Below, piece after piece: positions 6,575 to 9,840 of a stretch of 9,840 nucleotides of DNA. Position 1 is the first letter of the stretch, and each line of letters starts with the position of its first letter. A program made the translations under genes and the position numbers. The DNA is from an uncultured Tissierellia bacterium (lineage in GTDB: Bacteria > Bacillota > Clostridia > Tissierellales > Peptoniphilaceae): assembly GCA_947278105.1 (NCBI GenBank), contig CAMYOR010000026.1, positions 1 through 9,840 of the forward strand. The letters run 5' to 3'. The notes under the pieces were generated by a model. The model worked only from the letters and a program-made list of their open reading frames with translations, did not search any database and was not told where the DNA came from.

Positions 6575-9289
6575 ATGGCAAAAAATGAAATTGAAGAAAA
6601 AAAGGTGAAGGAACGTTATGATATCCGCGGGATGTCCTGTGCAGCCTGTGAACTTACCGTACAGAAGGCCGTTCAGAAGCTGGAAGGGATGGGGGCCTGT
6701 GAGGTAAGCCTGATGACAAACTCCATGGAAGTTACCTATGATCCCGACCGGTTAAATCCCTCCCTCATTGAAAAAGCGGTGAAGGATGCCGGTTATGAGG
6801 CTTCCCTTCAGAGGGCCTCCGAAAAAAATCCGGCGGGGGCCAAAAAAGGAAAGGAAAAATCCATCTTTGAGGAGCAAATGGAAGAAATGCAGACCCGCCT
6901 TAAAGTCTCGGTCCCCTTCCTCCTTATTCTCATGTATTTTTCCATGGGCTCCATGGTTGGCCTTCCGATTCCTTACTGGATGAAGGGACCGGGCGGATCG
7001 GCTTCCTTTGCCCTGATCCAGCTCCTCCTTACCCTCCCGATTCTTTTTGTCAACCGGATTTTCTTTCTCCGAGGCTTTCGGGCCCTGGGGCACCGGTCGC
7101 CCAATATGGATTCTCTGATTGCCCTAGGCGCCTCAGCAGCAACCCTCTACGGGATTTTCGTCCTCTTTCGAATTAATTACGGCCTGGGCTTCCATCGTCC
7201 TGAAATTGTTCACACCTATATGCACGAGCTCTATTTTGAGGGAGCGGCGATGATTTTAACGCTGATCACGGTCGGCAAGTATCTTGAAGTTCGCTCGAAA
7301 ATGAAGACCAGCTCTTCTATTGAAGCCCTGATCGACCTTGCCCCGGATACCGCCCGGCTCGTCATAGACGGTGCTGAAAAAGAAGTGCCTATTGAAGAAA
7401 TTAAAGTCGGAGATCTGATTTCCGTAAGGCCGGGAGAAAGAATCCCCCTGGATGGGGTCCTTGTCCAGGGGCAAAGCTCGGTCGATGAATCGGCTTTGAC
7501 CGGGGAAAGCCTTCCCGTTTTTAAGAAAGAGGGGGACCGGGTAACCGGGGCCACCATGAATAAGAGCGGAGCCTTCCTTTTCCGAGCCGAGGCGGTCGGA
7601 GAGGATACGACCCTCTCCAAAATTATCGAACTCGTCAAAGAAGCAAACTCAACAAAAGCGCCAATTCAGTCTTTGGCGGATCGGATTGCCGGGGTTTTTG
7701 TCCCGGCGGTCATCGGGATCTCCCTTTTCACTTTTTTCATTTGGATTCTTTTGGGTGCGCCCTTCGAATTTGCCCTGCGCCTTTCCATCAGCGTCCTGGT
7801 CATTTCCTGTCCATGCGCTTTGGGGCTGGCAACCCCGGTTGTTGTGATGGCTGCAACGGGCAAAGGGGCAGAGAACGGACTTCTCATTAAGTCTGCTGCG
7901 GCTCTTCAGGAGCTGGGGCAGGTGGATGGAATTTGCTTTGATAAAACGGGTACCCTCACGGAGGGCAGGCCCTTTCTGACGGATTTGGTCCTTTTTGATC
8001 CCGCCTGGAGTGGGGATACGTTTTTACAGGCTCTCTATTCTCTGGAAAAAAATTCTGAACAGCCTCTGGCGGAAGCCATGGTCCGGGCGGCGGAAAAGAA
8101 GGGCCTAAGTCCCCTTCCCGCAGAAAACTTTCAGTCGATTCCCGGCCGGGGAATTAAGGCAGAGCTTCTCTGGGCAGTTTCCGGCGAGAAAAAAAGGATC
8201 CCCATGGTGGGCGGAAACCTGCGCCTGATGGAAGAAGAAAGGATTGACCCTTCTTTCGCCCGAGAGGCGGCCGAAAAGCTGGCCGAGGAGGGGAAGACGC
8301 CCATGTACTTTGCCGCCGGCGGAAAGCTTATTGGTCTGGCGGCGGCAGCAGACCGGGTGAAAAACACCAGCCAAATCGCTCTAGAGAACCTGCGGATTCG
8401 GGGCTTAAAGACGGTCATGCTCACGGGTGACAACGAAAAGACCGCCCGAGTAATTGCCAGGTCCCTGGGCCTTACGGATTATCGGGCAGAGGTTCTGCCC
8501 CAGGATAAGGATTCCAAAATTCGTGACCTGCAGGAAAAAGGGACTTCGCAAGGGGCCCGGCAAAAATGGGCCATGGTCGGGGATGGAATCAACGATGCCC
8601 CAGCTTTAAGCAGGGCGGATGTCGGCATTGCCATTGGGGCAGGAACGGACGTTGCCATTGATTCGGCGGACGTTGTCCTCGTCCGTTCGGACCTTCAGGA
8701 TGTGGTAGCGGCTTATGATCTTTCAAAACTTACCATGAAAAAAATTAAGCAGAATTATTTCTGGGCCTTCTTTTACAATGTCCTCTGCATTCCCCTTGCG
8801 GCCGGACTTTTCTATCCGGCCTTTGGCCTTTCCCTAAATCCCATGATCGCCGCCTTTGCTATGAGCCTCTCTTCGTTCTTTGTTGTCACCAATGCCCTGA
8901 GCCTTCGGGCCTTCCGCTTTGATCGGTCAGCCCCTTACCGGCCAGGCGATGAAGAGGTGGGTCAATGGCAGGTCCGGTATTGGGAAAAAGAGGGTACAAA
9001 GGAAAGTGAAGGCCGGGGACAAATTTCAAAAAAACCCGGTCAACAAGATCAAAAGAACAATCAAGAAAGGAAAAAACTCATGGAGAAAACCTTAAAAATC
9101 GAAGGAATGATGTGCGGCCACTGCAAACTGAATGTGGAAAAAGCTTTAAATGAAATGGACGGCGTCCAGGCACAGGTAGATCTGGAAGGCGGAAAAGCTC
9201 ATGTAAAAGCAGACCATGAAATCTTGGAAGAGGAATTCAAAAAGGTCATTGACAAGGCTGGATACAAAATGACCGGTTTTGTGGAGTAG
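6575..9289 (+). CDS. copA: Cu(I)-exporting P1B-type ATPase with N- and C-terminal HMA domains
   Basis: This 904-residue pump should export Cu(I) (possibly Ag(I)) using ATP. The N-terminal HMA domain carries GMSCAAC (19-25). Eight membrane segments lie at about 111-131, 144-166, 178-199, 219-237, 372-393, 402-424, 727-746 and 752-779. The actuator has TGES (309-312), and the ion channel has CPC (412-414). The phosphorylation site is DKTGT with Asp456, followed by MLTGDN (615-620) and GDGINDAP (669-676). The P1B-1 copper signature is complete: Tyr734-Asn735 in the seventh segment and MSLSS (763-767) in the eighth. The HP motif reads SEQPL (494-498) instead of SEHPL. After the last helix come a charged linker of about 55 residues and a second HMA domain with GMMCGHC (844-850). 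Most CopA proteins end near the last helix, at about 730-830 residues. The gene is divergent from ftsH, and no copper regulator is visible. Confidence 0.95.
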   Translation: MAKNEIEEKKVKERYDIRGMSCAACELTVQKAVQKLEGMGACEVSLMTNSMEVTYDPDRLNPSLIEKAVKDAGYEASLQRASEKNPAGAKKGKEKSIFEEQMEEMQTRLKVSVPFLLILMYFSMGSMVGLPIPYWMKGPGGSASFALIQLLLTLPILFVNRIFFLRGFRALGHRSPNMDSLIALGASAATLYGIFVLFRINYGLGFHRPEIVHTYMHELYFEGAAMILTLITVGKYLEVRSKMKTSSSIEALIDLAPDTARLVIDGAEKEVPIEEIKVGDLISVRPGERIPLDGVLVQGQSSVDESALTGESLPVFKKEGDRVTGATMNKSGAFLFRAEAVGEDTTLSKIIELVKEANSTKAPIQSLADRIAGVFVPAVIGISLFTFFIWILLGAPFEFALRLSISVLVISCPCALGLATPVVVMAATGKGAENGLLIKSAAALQELGQVDGICFDKTGTLTEGRPFLTDLVLFDPAWSGDTFLQALYSLEKNSEQPLAEAMVRAAEKKGLSPLPAENFQSIPGRGIKAELLWAVSGEKKRIPMVGGNLRLMEEERIDPSFAREAAEKLAEEGKTPMYFAAGGKLIGLAAAADRVKNTSQIALENLRIRGLKTVMLTGDNEKTARVIARSLGLTDYRAEVLPQDKDSKIRDLQEKGTSQGARQKWAMVGDGINDAPALSRADVGIAIGAGTDVAIDSADVVLVRSDLQDVVAAYDLSKLTMKKIKQNYFWAFFYNVLCIPLAAGLFYPAFGLSLNPMIAAFAMSLSSFFVVTNALSLRAFRFDRSAPYRPGDEEVGQWQVRYWEKEGTKESEGRGQISKKPGQQDQKNNQERKKLMEKTLKIEGMMCGHCKLNVEKALNEMDGVQAQVDLEGGKAHVKADHEILEEEFKKVIDKAGYKMTGFVE
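9066..9071 (+). promoter_or_regulatory. Internal ribosome binding site inside copA
   Basis: AAAGGA sits eight bases before the in-frame ATG at 9080. It is the same motif with nearly the same spacing as the site used for the copA start. It falls in the A-rich linker sequence, so chance occurrence is possible. Confidence 0.4.
9080..9289 (+). CDS. Possible independently translated CopZ-like copper chaperone (nested in copA)
   Basis: The ATG at copA codon 836 would give a 69-residue protein, the length of stand-alone CopZ chaperones. It begins MEKTLKIEGMMCGHC, like free HMA proteins encoded next to copA in Bacillota. It holds one complete ferredoxin-like HMA domain with Cys847 and Cys850 (residues 12 and 15 of the short product). 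AAAGGA at 9066-9071 could drive initiation. CopZ proteins bind Cu(I) through the two cysteines and deliver it to the ATPase. There is no stop codon between the ATPase body and this segment, so it is certainly translated as part of copA; separate translation is an inference. E. coli copA is known to yield a free chaperone-like N-terminal domain by programmed frameshifting, so dual output has precedent by a different mechanism and from the other end. Confidence 0.35.
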   Translation: MEKTLKIEGMMCGHCKLNVEKALNEMDGVQAQVDLEGGKAHVKADHEILEEEFKKVIDKAGYKMTGFVE

Positions 9290-9299
9290 GCCTTTCGGG

Positions 9300-9404
9300 C
9301 AAAGCCCCTAACTGAGGTCAGATCGGGTCCGAACCCTGTCAAATCGGCAACCTTTTCCTGTGAAACAGCGAGGTCGGCGATTTGACAGGGTTTTTGGGGC
9401 TTTG
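9300..9404 (+). repeat. Long nested palindrome downstream of copA
   Basis: Outer arms CAAAGCCCC (9300-9308) and GGGGCTTTG (9396-9404) enclose inner 15-bp perfect arms, AACCCTGTCAAATCG (9332-9346) and CGATTTGACAGGGTT (9378-9392). Inside these, ACCT (9350-9353) pairs with AGGT (9371-9374), and CTGT (9358-9361) pairs with ACAG (9365-9368) around GAA. Two local hairpins compete with these arms: GGGC/GCCC (9297-9300 with 9304-9307), and GGGT/ACCC (9325-9328 with 9333-9336). The element could be a terminator with extra structure, an intergenic repeat unit, or a structured RNA. Confidence 0.8.
9332..9395 (+). terminator. Probable rho-independent terminator of copA
   Basis: The 15-bp inner stem (9332-9346 with 9378-9392) is followed in the copA direction by a short T-tract (9391-9395). 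It begins 42 bases after the copA stop. The T-tract is short and partly inside the stem, and the loop is long (31 nt, itself pairing), so efficiency is uncertain. A second small GGG-TCCG-CCC hairpin at 9404-9413, followed four bases later by TTTTT (9418-9422), could act as a backup. Confidence 0.55.
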
Positions 9405-9467
9405 GGTCCGCCCTCCCTTTTTAAACAGAAAGCGTTTGATCTGCCCTTTCCATGGTCATACTTGGTG

Positions 9468-9473
9468 TATAAT
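9468..9473 (+). promoter_or_regulatory. Candidate -10 box for the small membrane protein gene
   Basis: A perfect TATAAT lies 46 bases upstream of the ATG at 9520 and downstream of the copA terminator. TG directly precedes it, though not with the one-base gap of a canonical extended -10. No good -35 is present at 16-18 bp; TTGATC (9436-9441) is 26 bp away, which is too far. Confidence 0.5.
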
Positions 9474-9490
9474 GAAAAATATATTTTTAT

Positions 9491-9503
9491 GGCCTTAAAG
9501 GCC
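9491..9503. repeat. Perfect hairpin GGCCTTAAAGGCC in the leader of the 77-residue gene
   Basis: Six-base arms GGCCTT and AAGGCC flank a single A. It ends two bases before the purine-rich ribosome binding site of the gene at 9520. The single-base loop would force the inner A-T pairs to open, leaving a GGCC or GGCCT stem in RNA. Confidence 0.5.
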
Positions 9504-9519
9504 GGAAAGGGAACAGAAG

Positions 9520-9753
9520 ATGCTCCGCCTTCGCAGTAAAGCGCTCCACTACCGAAAAATCGTCGATCTTTCTTTTATGATCTGTTTGATTTCCACCGTC
9601 ATTTATATTTCAAAACCCGATATGGTAGTGCGCCTAATTTGCTGTGGGCTTCAGGTTTTTTTCTCCATTTCCACGATCGGTCATTACGCCCCCTACCTTT
9701 ATTACAAAATGCTCTATTATGAAGAACTAAGAAAAGAGGGGCTGATAAAATAG
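9520..9753 (+). CDS. Small two-helix membrane protein of unknown function
   Basis: I do not recognise this 77-residue protein. It has a basic N-terminus (MLRLRSKALHYRK), a first hydrophobic segment at about residues 14-30, a short turn around SKPDM (31-35) and a second hydrophobic segment at about 36-53. A Tyr-rich stretch (HYAPYLYYKMLYYEE, 55-69) and a charged end (LRKEGLIK) follow. By the positive-inside rule both ends are probably cytoplasmic, giving a helical hairpin. Cys22, Cys41 and Cys42 lie in the helices but form no metal motif. AAAGGG (9506-9511) is eight bases before the ATG at 9520, and a TATAAT lies further upstream, so it looks like a real gene with its own promoter rather than a copA partner. 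No signal peptide or known domain is apparent. Small membrane proteins of this layout are common in Bacillota and often lack assigned roles. Confidence 0.7.
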   Translation: MLRLRSKALHYRKIVDLSFMICLISTVIYISKPDMVVRLICCGLQVFFSISTIGHYAPYLYYKMLYYEELRKEGLIK

Positions 9754-9840
9754 GGGCCCTCATTTTCTCAAGGCCTATCCCGGATCCGAACTTGCCAATC
9801 GAGGCGGAAAGGAATGGGAATCGTTGCGCAGCATAGGTAC
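9754..9840. other. Right-edge sequence, no supported gene
   Basis: No clear terminator follows the 77-residue gene. GAGGCGGAAAGGA (9801-9813) is ribosome-binding-site-like. It precedes an ATG at 9814 (nine visible codons, starting MGIVAQ) and a TTG at 9824 (starting MRSIG). Either could open a rightward gene that continues beyond the window; the visible codons are too few to decide. Confidence 0.3.

Noticed and set aside
7231..7638. 135-codon minus-strand open frame
   Set aside because: Antisense to the copA actuator region; Ser/Arg-rich translation typical of a shadow frame.
9321..9340. tRNA-like T-arm (GGGTCCGAACCC)
   Set aside because: It lacks the GTTCRAAYC T-loop pattern and no acceptor, D or anticodon arms surround it; it is better explained as part of the nested palindrome.

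Overview
The window looks like chromosomal DNA from a Bacillota (Firmicutes) bacterium, probably Clostridia-like. This is an inference from four things: strong GGAGG/GAGGAG ribosome binding sites, a RecD2-type helicase, the long TsaC form with a Sua5 C-terminal domain, and clostridial-style protein sequences. No 16S gene or other decisive marker is present. There is no CRISPR array, insertion sequence, phage gene or tRNA/rRNA that I can recognise.

Minus-strand block (1-6283). Five genes are read leftward in the order ftsH, tsaC, upp, murA, recD2. ftsH and tsaC overlap by ATGA. The gaps are 33 bp (tsaC-upp), 83 bp (upp-murA) and 35 bp (murA-recD2), with no convincing terminator between genes, so one operon is plausible. 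The products are a membrane AAA+ zinc protease, the threonylcarbamoyl-AMP synthase for tRNA t6A, uracil salvage, the first committed step of peptidoglycan synthesis, and the N-terminal 335 residues of the RecD2 DNA helicase. recD2 runs off the left edge just before its Walker A motif.

Divergent spacer (6284-6574). This AT-rich stretch separates ftsH from a rightward copper gene. It contains a 16-bp-period tandem repeat just upstream of the ftsH ribosome binding site and a few weak operator-like palindromes. I found no convincing sigma-A promoter in it.

Copper module (6575-9289). This is a P1B-1 type Cu(I)-exporting ATPase with an N-terminal metal-binding domain and a second, CopZ-like domain joined in frame at the C-terminus through a charged linker. 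The C-terminal domain has its own ribosome binding site and ATG, so one gene may yield both the pump and a free chaperone-sized protein. The usually invariant His of the nucleotide-binding SEHPL motif is Gln here.

Right end (9290-9840). A long palindrome with nested, mutually exclusive pairings and a T-tract follows copA and probably terminates it. A TATAAT-type promoter and a small perfect hairpin precede a 77-residue two-helix membrane protein of unknown function. The last 87 bases hold no gene I can support. Overall the window is mostly housekeeping. The most distinctive features are the copA architecture, its His-to-Gln change and the downstream structured element.
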